Shown here: in pieces, positions 1 to 11,834 of the stretch
How the letters are laid out: each line of letters starts with the position of its first letter
How positions within the stretch are numbered: position 1 is the first letter of the stretch
Assembly (NCBI GenBank): GCA_015143295.1
Contig: JABCRI010001048.1
Location: 124,001-188,000, forward strand
Direction of reading: 5' to 3'
DNA: 64,000 nt
Origin: Tetracentron sinense
Taxonomy: Eukaryota > Streptophyta > Magnoliopsida > Trochodendrales > Trochodendraceae
Program-made: the position numbers and the translations under genes
Notes under the pieces: generated by a model
What the model saw: only the letters and a program-made list of their open reading frames with translations
Databases searched by the model: none
What the model was told of the DNA's origin: nothing

Positions 1-258
1 TCCACTTCTATATACTATATACGTTGTTCGACTGAACTCGTTCTCGTTTTGGCTCCACGTTCATGCAGAGGCGGGAGACAGAGGAGGAAGCAAAAGTAAA
101 TAAGGTTTCTCAACGCGGTAGGGCAATGGCCAACCTCAAAGGCGAGCCTGGCGGCTTCCTCGTCTCTCCGGGAATGGGAGGACAATGTAATTTCAGAAAC
201 TAGAGGGAAGGTTTCTGAAATTTCAGCAAAGCTGAGGGGAGGTGAGTGTAATAAACCC
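1..258. mobile_element. Right end of a Mutator-like miniature element (truncated by window edge)
   Basis: The segment ends in GAGTGTAATAAACCC, preceded by the sub-terminal block typical of this family (a 'GAGGGGAGG' stretch and two 'TTTCTGAAATT' runs). The same terminus in the same orientation closes the element at 499-1760. Its left half lies outside the window. The open reading frame covering it on the minus strand is only a by-product of the repeat. Confidence 0.5.
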
Positions 259-498
259 AAAGTAAAATTACCTATACAAAATAATTTGTGGATATTTTAT
301 GTGATTCTTCACAAATCAAATTTGTTCCAAGATCCCTAGCTTAATCTATTTTACTGCTGAGTTATGAGAATCATTAACTTTTGTGGTAGATCCCTTTTCT
401 CTATGTCCAAAGTTTATAAAAATGAAGATAACCGAAGCGGCTCTAGAAATACACATTGTATCCATGAGAACTTAAAACTATTATACTACTAATTATTT

Positions 499-1426
499 GG
501 GTAAATTACACTCACCTCCCCTGAGGTTTGGTGAAATTTCAGAAACCTCCCCTCTAGTTTATGAAATTACACTGCCCTCCCTGTCAAGCTATTAATATAT
601 ATTAACACTGTTAACTGAAGTTACCATTTCCCATTTTACCCCTCTTACTTGATTGAGGAAACACGTCTTTACCGTTTGAAAGTTCAACCAAAGAAAAACA
701 TAAACTCCCAAACAGCCATGTGTCCATTTTAATACTCACTAACTATGATTAAGATTTACTCACCCCTAGGATTTATCCATCTAACCTTAGTTTTATGGAA
801 AAAATAACCTTAGGTTGGTTATCCTTAACCGCAATTAAAGAGGGCTCTACAAGCCGCCATGTGTCCCTTTTATCACCCACTAACTGTGGTTAAGATTCAC
901 TCATCCCTAGGATTCATTAATCTAACCTTGGTTATAAGAAAATAAAATAAAAAATATTAATCATAGGTTCATTATGTTTAATAACAGTTAAAGGATCTCT
1001 ATATGCCGCCACGTCTCCTTTTTAACACTCCCTAACTATGGTTAAATCTCACTCACCCCTAGGGTTCATCCATCAAACCTTCGTTTTTAGAAGAAAAAAA
1101 AACTTAAGTTACTTATGCTTAACCACAATTAAAGGGAGTTCTACAATACGTTGATTATGCTTAACCACAATTAAAGAGGACTCTACAATACGTCATGTGT
1201 CCCATTTAACACCCACTAATTGTGCTTAAGATTCACTCACCCCTAGAATTAATCCATCTAACCTTGCTTTTAAGGAAAAAAAAGTATATTAACCTTAAGT
1301 TAATTATGTTTAACCACAGTTAAAGGATTTCTATAAGTCGTCATGTGTCCCTTTTAATACCCACTAACTATGGTTAAGATTCACTCACCCCTAGAGTTCA
1401 TCTATCTAACATTGGTTTTTAGAAAA

Positions 1427-1466
<40 letters not shown>

Positions 1467-1760
1467 TTGATTTTATAAATATATATTAACCTTAAGTTGA
1501 TATTATTAACCTTGGTTAGAAACCAATTGTCATTTATTTTATTGAATTAACTAACTTTGTCTTGAAAAATGATAATTTAGATATTTTAAAATGTTTAAAT
1601 GATGACATCATCAAAGTCTATCCATAAATTAACGGTAAACTTAATGGAATGAGGAACTGATACAACAACCTAAGTTGAGGGGAGGACAATATAATTTCAG
1701 AAACTAGATGGAGGTTTTTGAAATTTCACCAAACCTTATGGGAGGGGAGTGTAATAAACC
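499..1760. mobile_element. Mutator-like inverted-repeat element carrying a five-unit tandem array
   Basis: The left end reads GGGTAAATTACACTCACCTC and the right end, reverse-complemented, GGTTTATTACACTCCCCTCC. The terminal inverted repeats (TIRs) continue for about 80 bp. Between them lie five tandem units of about 150 bp (starting near 712, 850, 1003, 1191 and 1340), each with a 'CATGTGTCCCTTTTAACACC' block and the 'GGTTAAGATTCACTCACCC' core followed by 'ATCTAACCTTGGTTTTT'. A (TA)n run lies at 1437-1465. No coding capacity is seen. A clear target-site duplication was not found; only a shared TTATTT is present at the flanks. Confidence 0.6.
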
Positions 1761-2590
1761 TTATTTTCTATTTCAAAATAGTGCTAATGTAATTGGGTCA
1801 AGTAGAAGTATTATTTGGGAAGACAAGTAGAAGTAATCACTCGTCTTGTCTTATTCTCAAAGAAGGCAAGTCAAGTGTAATGACAAGTAGCACTAGCAGC
1901 CCCAATCCCTACTCGAAATAGGCAATGCAGTACATGGCATGTGGCTGGCAGGGCGGAGTTTACAAGCACATTCATAATATCTTGATCAAAGTACAGATGC
2001 CTTTTGGAGGGATAGCGTGGGTTGCCCTTATGGCACCTTAGCGGTTACCTTATATGGTGTGTTTAGGGATATCAGATTTGGTTGGGTCCTTACCACACTA
2101 AAACCGTCTGGCTACTCATACTTCATTTAACTCACTTTTTATGACTCATGTAGTTAAATTGTTTTTAATATTTTTTTTCAAAAACGAAGTTAATTACATG
2201 GTTGAAACATAAGGGTTAGAAAATCTTAACCACGAGTAAAGAATGTTAAAAAGAACACGTGTGTTTACATGTTGGATGAGGGCCAGACGTTTTTCGTGTC
2301 GCAAGGGCTAGATGGTGTTTGGAAAAAAAAAAGTACGGATGCCGAAAGAGTTTTTTCGCAGTTCAGGATTTTGGACACTTTAACTATGTTCTGGTGACTT
2401 TTTTCACTGACACTTTAACTGCTTCGGCTTGGTTAGGCTTACCAGTACATTAACACCTTCTTTCAGGTGGAGGCGTGGAGCCTATAAGATAACTATCATT
2501 TTAATTCAATTTTTAAAATTAAAAAACTAGTTTTCTCACACCTCAGATATTTTGCTTTCTACTTTTGCCTCATTAACGATTTCAAATTCT

Positions 2591-2610
2591 CCCCCCCCCC
2601 CCCCCCCCCC
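2591..2610. repeat. Poly-C tract
   Basis: An uninterrupted run of about 20 C on the plus strand. It is one of four long poly-C runs in the window; the others are near 10006, 16938 and 54097. Confidence 0.9.
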
Positions 2611-2678
2611 ACCCCCACTTTGCCTTCCTCTCATGCTACAAATTTTCAGGCCTCTTAACCACTAACCACCCACGTATT

Positions 2679-2687
2679 TATATAAAT
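2679..2687 (+). promoter_or_regulatory. Candidate TATA box for the 2737 mini-ORF
   Basis: TATATAAAT lies 50 bp upstream of an ATG on the plus strand. That would place a start site near 2712 and leave a very short 5' leader. It is a motif match only. Confidence 0.35.
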
Positions 2688-2736
2688 TGCCATACTCGTC
2701 AGTTCCCTAATCTTGGTTGAGTCTACACTTAAACAG

Positions 2737-2817
2737 ATGGAAAAGAAGGATATACCGCCAGAAAAGATCCATTACTCAGTTTACTGGATGAAGCGTGAGC
2801 TGGGACTCGGTACGTAA
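2737..2817 (+). CDS. Candidate start exon or 26-residue mini-ORF
   Basis: A TATA box lies 50 bp upstream. The ORF opens MEKKDIPPEKIHYSVYWMKR and ends at TAA at 2815-2817. A consensus-like splice donor (CTCG|GTACGT, donor at 2810-2811) lies just before the stop, so this could be a 73-nt first exon ending at 2809. Codon composition looks coding, unlike the repeats to the left. I do not recognise the family and found no second exon before the convergent gene at 3343. It may be a truncated gene, a peptide gene, or chance. Confidence 0.3.
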   Translation: MEKKDIPPEKIHYSVYWMKRELGLGT

Positions 2818-3342
2818 TTACACTATCAAAGGTTAACACGGCGCTTCCAGTACTGTTTCCAAACATCCATGAAAATCACACCCATCTATCAAGAGGATCA
2901 AAGAAAAGAAAAGCAAATCAATGAATCATTCATCGCTGTCTACAAATCAATGTACAAGAAGATTGAATCATTTCTAGCACTTATATAAACAAAGCTAAAC
3001 ACAGAAGAATCACATAAAGAAAACAACAGTGGGATTTCACAAGTTAGTTAAGTACAGATCTTATTTGTTATTTGAAAAAGGGAAATTCTATAAAAATAAA
3101 AATAAAAAGACAAATTAATACAGTAGCACACAACTTATCCCCACTGTACATTTCAGTCAGAAACTACTCAAAAAAACAGTCCTCCAATTTCTGGGTCAGT
3201 CGTGTAATCCGAGAATGCCACAATCGCCTAACCATGTATTGTGTTCCCTTTCAATGAAAGTCCAAGTTGGAGACCCGGTTTGGAACCCCAAAGCTATGCC
3301 AAAATTTCATTTCATTGTCAATGCATGAGGTGAAGCCACGTG

Positions 3343-6300
3343 TCATACATACCGGTCAGCCGACAGCCTGCCTCCTGGCTGCATTATAGAGAAGAAAGCC
3401 CAGTTGTGACGTGACTCAGCCTCCTTTCCAACAACCTTCTCATTGGCCCACCAGACAGAGCCCACAGTGGGTTTATCTGAGGCTCCTCCGTCTGGGTTGT
3501 CAAAATTGAATTCTTTGACTGATCCAAGGGTGAGAGAACGATGCTTCTGGCGGCATTCCTCCTCCTCCCCATCTTTCGAAGCTTCCTCAAATGTGTCCTT
3601 GGAAGTGTCCCCACCACGGCATTCATAACCATTGTCTGCTTCCCTTGAAATTCCATCTCTTTCAACTGTAGCTGCTACTGTTGCTGTTGTATCCTGCAGA
3701 GATTCTGATACTGCTTCAACCAATGCTGCTGGCTCCTTTTCCACACAGATTGCAACTTCTTCAGCAGGTAACTCAAATGAGACTCTGTGATCAATCACAT
3801 TGTTATCACCTTGGGAACCCTTGTCTGAGTTTGCGAGTAATGCCACCTCAGAAATTTGACTTTCCAGAAGGAAACTGTCTCGAGAGGCGGGCCCTCCTGG
3901 GGCATCTGGCGTCAAAGAGCCAGAACTTTGTCGTGGCCCCCACCTACGGGTTGAAAGCCCGTCGATGCTCAAGAGCTTTGGAGGGTTGCCCGTGTGGAAC
4001 TCAAGAAAAGGGCGTCCTCCTGAAGTGAACTCACGATCAGGGAAAGGAGAAGAGGTGCCGGAACCTGAGATTGCTGAGCTAGGTGATATGAGGTGATTGA
4101 CAGGGCTTCCAGGGTACAGCTGGTATGACTGGAATTCATAGTGGGATAATGGGAATCTCTGACTCGCCTCCCTATTCCTGTGGTTGGGATCCAGCGATGA
4201 GGACAGCAGCCGAGCAAATGGCACCTCAGGTGATGAAGGTGTTGTCAGTTGCACAGATTCAGGAGGGGGAGTGAATGGAGCAGTGGATGGTTCGGTGGTA
4301 AAGGTCGAGAATACAGGGGGTGAGACTAACTGAGTCTCATGCGCATAAGGGCCAATGGCAAAAATGGAGGTGGGCCCACTTGGGGAGTAGACATTAGCAG
4401 AAAGGGAGGTGAGAGATAGTAATCCAGCTGGTGATTGGGTAACGGAAGGAGGTTCTGATTGAAAGAAAGATGCTGGGGAGGAAGGTGGAGCAACGAAGCG
4501 TAGTTCTATGGTGGGTGGGTGGGTCGAATTTTGAGCAGCAGGAGCTATAGTTGCTGGCATCGTTTGTTCAGGAACGAGGACGGCATGGCCAATTCGCTTG
4601 CCATGTTTGTGAGATCCAAAACACCAGTATATACTCAAGCAGCTCCCCCATCTCCTCTTCTGTAAGATTCACAACCAAAGAACATAAATCAGATAGCATT
4701 TTTTTGATAGGTAATCGGATAGCATTTATAACAGGAAACAGTACTCAGTTTCTTCTGTAGCTAATAGTAAATCCAGTAGCTGGCAAAGGCAGTAGGACAA
4801 TGGAAGGTACGAAAAGTAAGGAAATTTTCGTCAGTTCCTAGATTCCACCTCATGCAAGATGTTAGAAAATAAAGGAAGGCTGGTCACAAAAATAACCGGA
4901 TTCCCAACTATAAAGTATAGACTACGTAACTATTTTAGATGCATCTATAAACAATAATAATAAATAAATAATCAAGGGCATTGGGAAAAAAAGATGGTGC
5001 TAGATGCCAAGGGAAGACAATCCTTTCCACTAATATCTAATGGCACTGAAAGAGCAGCCACTGCTTCAGAAATGCCTCTTCTATAAGTATGACAGCATAA
5101 AGGCAAACGCCCAGACTCGCCATCAAGAACACTTATAATTTAGTACAAGAGGAATTGCATCAAGGACTCTTTTAAAAAACAGTCAATGTAATCTATTGAC
5201 ACGGAGAGCCAAAATCTGGAACATGGTAAGTGGCAGCAATGCTTTTGGGCAAATTTTAGTCCAATCCAAGCTAAAGATAACCATTCGGACCACAGAAATA
5301 CAGTATCCTTTATTCTCACCTCAATCACAATCAGCCTGATAAGCATGTATAGATCAATAACACACCAAAATATTCTGAGTCCAAGTGACTCAATTTAATA
5401 TTTCTGCAACTGTCAAATTCAGGTTAATACATCCTATTTAAATACTCACGGTCTCCAGTTCTTGTTTTGTTATAGTTAAATTTAACAAAGATCTTGAAGA
5501 CGCATGGAAATGCAGTGCCTTCCATCCAGATGAATCACGATTAGACTAATCAACATCCATGGTCAATAGCCCAACCATGTTATTATGACTCTGTACCCAG
5601 AAAGTAATCCTAAACTCATTGGGTCAGATCCTGGTCTCAGCATTGTCATTTTCGGTCTTGATGATGCTACTAACATCAAGTTCCAAGCAGATGGATCCTT
5701 CCTTCATAGTTCATATGAACAATTCTCTAGAGATAGAAACAAAAGGTACTAGGCAGAACTTGTCTAGAACTCTAATTTTGAGGAAGAATTTGGTTTACTT
5801 ACATAATAAGCCACCATTCTTGTTATGGGGACTTTGATAGAATTTTTCAGGTCCAAGAGCAATCAAAAGTTTAATGTGAGGCCTTTCTTAGAACCACTAT
5901 GCCCAGTGACAATAAGTTACATCATCCTCCAGTTGGATCTCAGTTCAGGGTCTGCCAATTTTGTTTGCATGCATGAGAAAGATCTTATGTTAAACCTAAT
6001 AAATCTCAAAACAGGTGATAAGATTTCAGAAGACCCCCTGTGCAATGCAGATTTTTAGAGAGATAGTGGACAAGCCAAGGTCTTGAACACAAATTTCTTA
6101 CACACATGATATGCAACCATGAATTTCAATTGCAGTCACAAACTAAATTCATAGAGTGCTAATCAAGAATTGAAAAATGACAAAAAGAACCTAAGCCTAG
6201 GGGGGGTTTGCCATCAATTTCCACTAGTACGAAACCTACTAGTCATTGGCCTGAACAAAAGCCTCTTGATTTCTGGTTAACATTGAGCAGCTGCACATAA

Positions 6301-8266
6301 ACACTAACAAACACATGCATCTGCTGGTACAATATGTACATCAAAATAGAAAGATCGAAAAAGACTGTATATTACGCTCTGTCTATTACTACTATTTAGC
6401 ATCGCAACCATGAGGTTGAGTGTCCAATCCAGTTTATCCACCAGAAAAATTAAATAAATCTGCTTATGTGGTGAAGTAAGACTCAACCGCTACATAACAG
6501 TGACAACGTCCAACATATAATAAGTGTAGGCCTTTGACTTGATAAACTCTAACATTGACCAAATTCAGAATTTTCATGATAACCAATAACAAGTCATCGT
6601 TTTGAATTCCCTGATTTAGAAAGGGCATTTATAAGACAAGTATTGTGTTTTTATATTCCAAATAATGATTTTTTCCGTAAAAATAAAATAAAGACCGATG
6701 TGACAGCAGATAAAATTACACCAGTATGCTCGGTACAACCATAGTGACAAAGTTGGTGTTCGGGAATAATTCGGCAAGAGTCAAGTTTAGAAAATTCAAA
6801 AAAATTCCGGGAAATATTCGGGAACAATCCGGGAAAAAAATAATTATTATAAAAAGATATCCGACAATTTGATCAGATAATATACAAATAAGAAGTTCAT
6901 TTTGTCAAACAAAATGAATTATTTCAAAATTCACAAATAATTCGGGAATAATTCATGAAATTCGGAAATAATTCGCAAAATCCGCTAATAATTCGGAAAT
7001 AATTCGACAAACCTAAAATTCGAGAATAATTTGGAGAACAATTTGGCACACCTAAAATTCGCTAATAATTCGTGAATTTTTCAAAAATTTAGAGAATGTT
7101 GTTACTATGGGTACAGCAGGCCAAGATTGCAAACACCAAGGCACTTCACTATGGGCAAAGGATGTTTACTCAGCTTTGTAATATAACCGTCTTTTTAAGT
7201 TCTCAAACCATTTTTTCACATGTAAAACACATCAGTGCGGCTCCAGGATGCAGAATTAATTGATTTTTCATCTAATCATGCAGTGTTCTGTCCTTTTTTA
7301 ATGGTTACACTGGGATCCATATCCATCAGCTGAGAACTTATGCAAGAAACAATGCAACAAAAAGAATCCAGGACCAACATCGTGCTGCAACAGTTCTGGT
7401 ACTAGTCATGATGCAATAAACATGGGTGTTTATGAGGGGGGAAAGTTGCATGGGTAACTCTGTTTTAATATTGCTATGAAATCTCCCAGGAAGAACCCTT
7501 TCCAAATCCAAAAGTACAAAATTCAATGAAATTCTTTATATATACAGAGGTTCAGGAACATTATTTCACTGTCATGGCAATACAAACTACAACCTACTTT
7601 ATCTACTACAGAAAAACATCCCTGAGAAACTATTGCTTTCTCTAAAATCAAATAAAGGGTACTGTGTGAAGACATAAAGAAGCCCTTTATGTTCTTTATT
7701 AACAACCCAAAGTCCTATTAGATTCCTGAATAGTTTCAACCCTACAAAGACAATAACAAACCAATTCTACAGTTGTGGAGCCTCAGCTAGCTAACACAGA
7801 ACACTGAAACTCCAAATCTACCACAACTAAATCCATATACTTCCTCCAAACCCAAGTCAACCTTCAAAAGACTACAAAAAATTGAGAAAAAAAAATCAAC
7901 ACAGATTAATTTTTAAAAAAATCAAACAAAAGCAAACATATCCAGAAACCCTCGCATCTATAACTAGATCTAATATGTTCCAGAAAAAAATGAAAAAAAG
8001 ATAATCTAATAACGAACAAAAAACATATAAATTCGACAGATCTCGAATCTAATAAGCGAATCATGCAGCACTGTATTTAAATTCAAAAGTTCAACTATCG
8101 GGAGTAAAACTAACAAAAATATATATAAAAAAAAAATTGAAACTACAAGAAACGAATCCATCAAGAGATTTACCTGAACCATATCTGGCTGAACTCGACT
8201 TTCAGCAGTGATGATCGCAGTCGCAGCAGCGTTTATAGTCTCAACGCTGCTATTCAAACCTCTCAT
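3343..8266 (-). CDS. Hydroxyproline-rich glycoprotein family protein (At5g52430/At4g25620-like)
   Basis: The gene has two coding exons on the minus strand. Exon 1 is 8266-8174 (31 codons, phase 0, donor CAG|GTAAAT) and exon 2 is 4659-3343 (acceptor TTACAG|AAG), giving 469 residues. The spliced N-terminus has the family signature: MRGLNSSVETINAAATAI, an AESRVQP block, then KRRWGSCLSIYWCFGSHKHG and a GHAVLVPE block. The rest is Pro/Ser-rich, with family blocks such as GPTSIFAIGPYAHETQLVSP, SSPEVPFARLL and VSFELPAEEVA, and it ends near MQPGG. No signal peptide is visible at the N-terminus, so despite the family name a cell-wall location is doubtful; the function is not established. The ATG is chosen because exon 1 alone supplies the conserved start. 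The 3.5 kb intron contains a hAT miniature element at 6740. Confidence 0.88.
4660..8173 (-). other. Intron of the hydroxyproline-rich glycoprotein gene
   Basis: GT...AG boundaries on the minus strand join the two phase-0 exons. Apart from the hAT miniature element at 6740-7109 I see no coding or repeat structure; the short ORFs in it have no recognisable similarity. Confidence 0.8.
6740..7109. mobile_element. hAT-type miniature element (CATAGTGACAAAG family), copy 1
   Basis: The left end is CATAGTGACAAAGTTGG and the right end ...TTGTTACTATG, flanked by 8-bp target duplications GGTACAAC (6732-6739) and GGTACAGC (7110-7117), 7 of 8 identical. The 370 bp interior is noncoding and dominated by variants of 'GGGAATAATTCG'. 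It lies in the intron of the glycoprotein gene. Related copies lie at 20839 and 39526, and a larger relative at 24390. Confidence 0.75.
8174..8266 (-). CDS. Exon 1 of the hydroxyproline-rich glycoprotein gene
   Basis: It has 31 codons from the start ATG to CAG|GTAAAT. It carries the conserved 'NSSVETINAAATAI' and 'AESRVQP' blocks, which join in frame to KRRWGSC at 4659. Listed separately because it lies 3.5 kb from the main exon. Confidence 0.85.
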
Positions 8267-8467
8267 CTCTCCTTTTCTCGATCAAAAACCCCCGATTTTC
8301 TCAAACTCGTCCTTTCCCGCCGCCGGTGACTGTAAGTCCGGCTATCTCCGTTCAAATCTCACCGGAAAATGATAGTTTTCCGATGAGAATCAAACATGGA
8401 GACGAATTCTATAAGGAAAGGGAAATTTAGAAAAGAAAACAAAGAAGAAGAAAGTGAGATTTGGAAA

Positions 8468-8476
8468 TTTATAAAT
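8468..8476 (-). promoter_or_regulatory. Candidate TATA box of the glycoprotein gene
   Basis: A TTTATAAAT motif lies about 200 bp upstream of the ATG. The stretch just downstream of it in the direction of transcription would form a pyrimidine-rich 5' leader. Motif-based only. Confidence 0.35.
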
Positions 8477-8539
8477 GAATCGAAAAATCGAAAGCTTTCT
8501 CTCTCTCTTTCTAAGTGAGTCTCTGTTATTTCGTAATTA

Positions 8540-8981
8540 TAAGGGTCATAAGGTCAAACACGGCAGTAATTTGATTTCTATATAATTAAAAGGTTTAATT
8601 TTTTTGTTAAGTACTAAAGTGAAATTACTTAGTTACCCCTATCAACCATTCCTAATTTCTCAATGTGCCACATGCTTGTAGATCTGAAACCGATAGCCTC
8701 TAGTTGCATATTATCGAACCTAACCTTTTTTGCCCTTTTAATGGCGCCTTTTAATGGCGCACCTTAGATTCTTTTCCCATTAACGGCAAACTTGCACCAG
8801 GAGGTGTAAGATACTCGTGACTTTCCTTATTGTTTCATTTTTTCTTTATTATGCGAATGACTCTACTAGTTACTTGGCCTGGACCCATATGCATGACTTT
8901 AGTTAAGACTTGGGAACACTTTCTTTCTTTCTGGGAGAATATTAGTTTCGGTTTCTTTCTTTCAAATTTTTTTATTACTAA

Positions 8982-9014
<33 letters not shown>

Positions 9015-10151
9015 GAACACGTGTCCTTACTTTTTTCGGTTGCTTTTCCAACCAATTAAAACTAAAGAAATGAGAGAGTTTAAATGCGAGCGACTTTTCA
9101 CTCGTTAAAAAAAAGAAAAAAAAAGAAGGGAGAAAAGAGAAATTGGAGCTACCATTGTTGGACCATATCAACAATGTCATGAATTGTAATTGCTACATAG
9201 TCATGGGCTCCACTACCTATTTAATCCTCATATACAATCCTTAAAAATTTTCTTGGGAAGCCCTAGGTGGAGCATCGTCAACCTGCAAAGTCTTTACAAG
9301 GATGGGGCTTGGGACGTGCCCCCTAGGGAGGATGCCTCTAGCCACCCTTTTAATAAGGATGTTAGCCTAAATTGGCCAAGCAACTTCCTTATTTATACCC
9401 TCTCTCTTTGGAGGATAAGGAGTTTATCTCGAATTTTTTTTTTATTTGATAATGGAGTATCCCCCAAACCCTTCGAGGCAAGGAATAGTCCCTTCAAGTG
9501 TCCGCAACGATCCACTTAAAATTTTCTACGAACAGCAGGGCAAGTCGAGGAATGGGAGTTGGAACACACAACTACAGGACCAGGATGCCAACCAACTGCA
9601 TCAACCCCTAGTAGGTTATCATAATATCGTCACATTAGTTAAAGGACTATTTCCAAATTCATCTAAGAAATGTCCCCACTTCATGACCTACCTTCTCTAG
9701 AGCATTACCATGCCACCCTTCCTTGAGAAGCCTTTTTACTATGGTTAAAAAAAGGGAAAGGGAATGGGAATGGGAATGTTGATAAAATTTCGAAGAAAAT
9801 GGAGTGTTAAATTTGTGTAATTGGAGAGGGTATTTTCGTCCTATTAAAGGATAACAGTTTAATTCGAAATAATAAAGATAGAGGGTTGTCATCGTTGCGG
9901 TTTTCTTATTATATTAACGTAGGAACTTTTTGTCAATGTGTGCACGTGTGTTGAACCATTTGTTGATGACCTTCGTGCGCACCCTCATGCGTAAGATAAG
10001 GTCTCCCCCCCCCCCCCCCCCCCAACCCATCCTCCCCTTATTTTAACTAACTTGCACGGTTGGTTCATCTCTCAATTATCCTTTTTAGACTTTTATGATA
10101 ATGATGTCACAACACCCTCTCTTTTGGCCACACTAAGCTCCCATTGCTATC

Positions 10152-10191
<40 letters not shown>

Positions 10192-10370
10192 AAAAGCCCT
10201 TTCAGTTAACTTTTTATCTTTTAACCTTTGCATATCTTTCATTAGATTTCACATTGAGATTTAAAGTGCTTACTTTCTAGTTCCACTCCATGAACACAAA
10301 AGGGCTAGTCATGATCAAAACCTTAGCTTAATTTTACATTTGGGTCCACTAGGACATGCCACTACTGGAT
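8540..10370. other. Intergenic; possible degenerate LTR fragment near 9240-9420
   Basis: No gene is supported. The stretch 9240-9420 (an 'ACCTGCAAAG' block, then 'GACGTGCCCCCTAGGGAGGATGCC', here abbreviated by its key parts GACGTGCC and GGGAGGATGCC, then 'TTATTTATACCC') resembles the organisation of many plant LTRs, but no partner LTR or coding remnant is seen. A poly-T tract (8982-9008), a poly-C tract (10006-10023) and a (CT)n microsatellite (about 10155-10190) are present. Confidence 0.35.
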
Positions 10371-10379
10371 ATTTCACAC

Positions 10380-10594
10380 GGAAAAGATTAGCTCTGGTGG
10401 ATGCCCTAAGTGCTCGGGCATCCACAAATGATGGGACATATGACGTTTTAAAGGGGAGAGATATCAAGGGGGAAAAAATCAAAATCATAGAGAGAAAATG
10501 AAATGACTTCTCCCATAAATTACCGCCAGGTGCCCAATCATTTGTGGATGCCTGGGTGCTTGGCTCGGGCATCCACCAGAGCTAATCTTTTGCC
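10380..10594. mobile_element. Miniature inverted-repeat element, probably Mutator-like
   Basis: The ends are GGAAAAGATTAGCTCTGGTG and, reverse-complemented, GGCAAAAGATTAGCTCTGGT, followed by a shared GGATGCC. The flanks repeat TTCACAC exactly (10373-10379 and 10595-10601), so the true duplication may be 7-9 bp. The 215 bp interior is noncoding, and its 'GAAAATGAAATGACTTCTCCC'-like core (GAAATGACTTCTCC) recurs inverted in the element at 12834. Confidence 0.6.
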
Positions 10595-10689
10595 TTCACA
10601 CACATGACCCTATATGGGAGTGCCTTACATTGATATGGTCCTACGCAGCAAGTTAGGACACCACATGTTCAAGAGGGTGGTCGTCTGAA

Positions 10690-10697
<8 letters not shown>

Positions 10698-10725
<28 letters not shown>

Positions 10726-10730
10726 TGTAT
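10698..10730. repeat. (TA)n microsatellite
   Basis: An uninterrupted alternating TA tract. Confidence 0.85.
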
Positions 10731-11834
10731 TAGGGTTTTGTGATTAGAGTCTTTACTCCAAGGTATGTGTTTAATTGTAATGCCTGACTTATGAGTGTAT
10801 ACACTCAAAGAGGGTTGGCAGCTCTCGACTTGGCAGCCAGTTGGCCAAACCCGTCGGTCCTTCCAGGATCCGGATTGATATATTTCAGCTGGTTAAAAAT
10901 ATTTTTTCGTGTGTCAGTCAAACCATAATAATAAACTATAAGTTTAAATATGAGGCGGAGCTCTACTTCAAGGCATTTGAACATTACTCCTTTTTAATGT
11001 GTAGATTGTGGCAGTCTTATAATTATTAAGAAAGATAGTGATAGTGTTGTTAAAAAATGTCTTCATAATTATAAGATTGTCACTACCTTAACATTATTAA
11101 AATGAGAGCTCTGCTTTAATTAATACCCATATTTTGGTGCCGAGAAAATAGGTAAACATAGAATTTTTTTTAAAAAAAATTTCTAGTACAATTCTCAATA
11201 AGGTTTTGTCTAATTTTTTTTCTCTCTCTTTTCACTTATGTTTTCAGCTTCCAAACAGTGAGTAAAGATAAGAGATAATTTTTTAATAATTTATTTTCTT
11301 ACTTTTATAGGTTTCATGGTGTTTTACACGCTATAGATATTTTTAATCCGATAGGCATTTTCCAGCATAACAGGCCAGAGATTTAAGGAAAACTCATGTT
11401 GATGATGAAGAAAGGCACTTAAACCTAAGTTTAGGCATGAGAAAAGTCTTCACCCTTTGTAGCATTTAAATGTAGAGAGAGTTAGCTTGAGAATTCATCA
11501 TGAAATGCATGAACTATGAAAAGTGGTTGCTGAGATTGGACTAGCTTACATGATGGGCCAACCGATTGCAAATCTATTGGAGGACCCCTTATAAATTTTT
11601 CTGCAAAGGCCCACCTGAGTCAATCACATAGCGACTGATGATTTGGAAAAACACCAAAAATTATTAGGAAAAATACAAGGTATACAAAGGGTACTTGTTG
11701 CCGTGTGATTGATGCTGGTGAACCTTTATAGAAAAAACTTCCACTAGAGCCCCTCCAGAAGACAAGCTCATTAGAGCAAAGTCGTAAGTGAGTTGTTTGT
11801 CCATTTCACAAGCATGGCAAATGACATTGTAGCT

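Noticed and set aside
15-260. 81-residue minus-strand ORF at the window start
   Set aside because: It lies entirely in the terminal repeat of a Mutator-like element; the reading frame follows the repeat.
700-1420. Five regular repeats considered as an array of functional RNA or CRISPR-like units
   Set aside because: The units are contiguous tandem copies of a fold-back repeat inside a transposon, with no unique spacers.
3443-4217. Several ORFs in other frames overlapping the glycoprotein exon
   Set aside because: Shadows of the well-supported minus-strand exon; composition mirrors that frame.
8830-9108. 92-residue ORF with a poly-Phe run
   Set aside because: Driven by a poly-T tract; the opposite strand gives poly-Lys.
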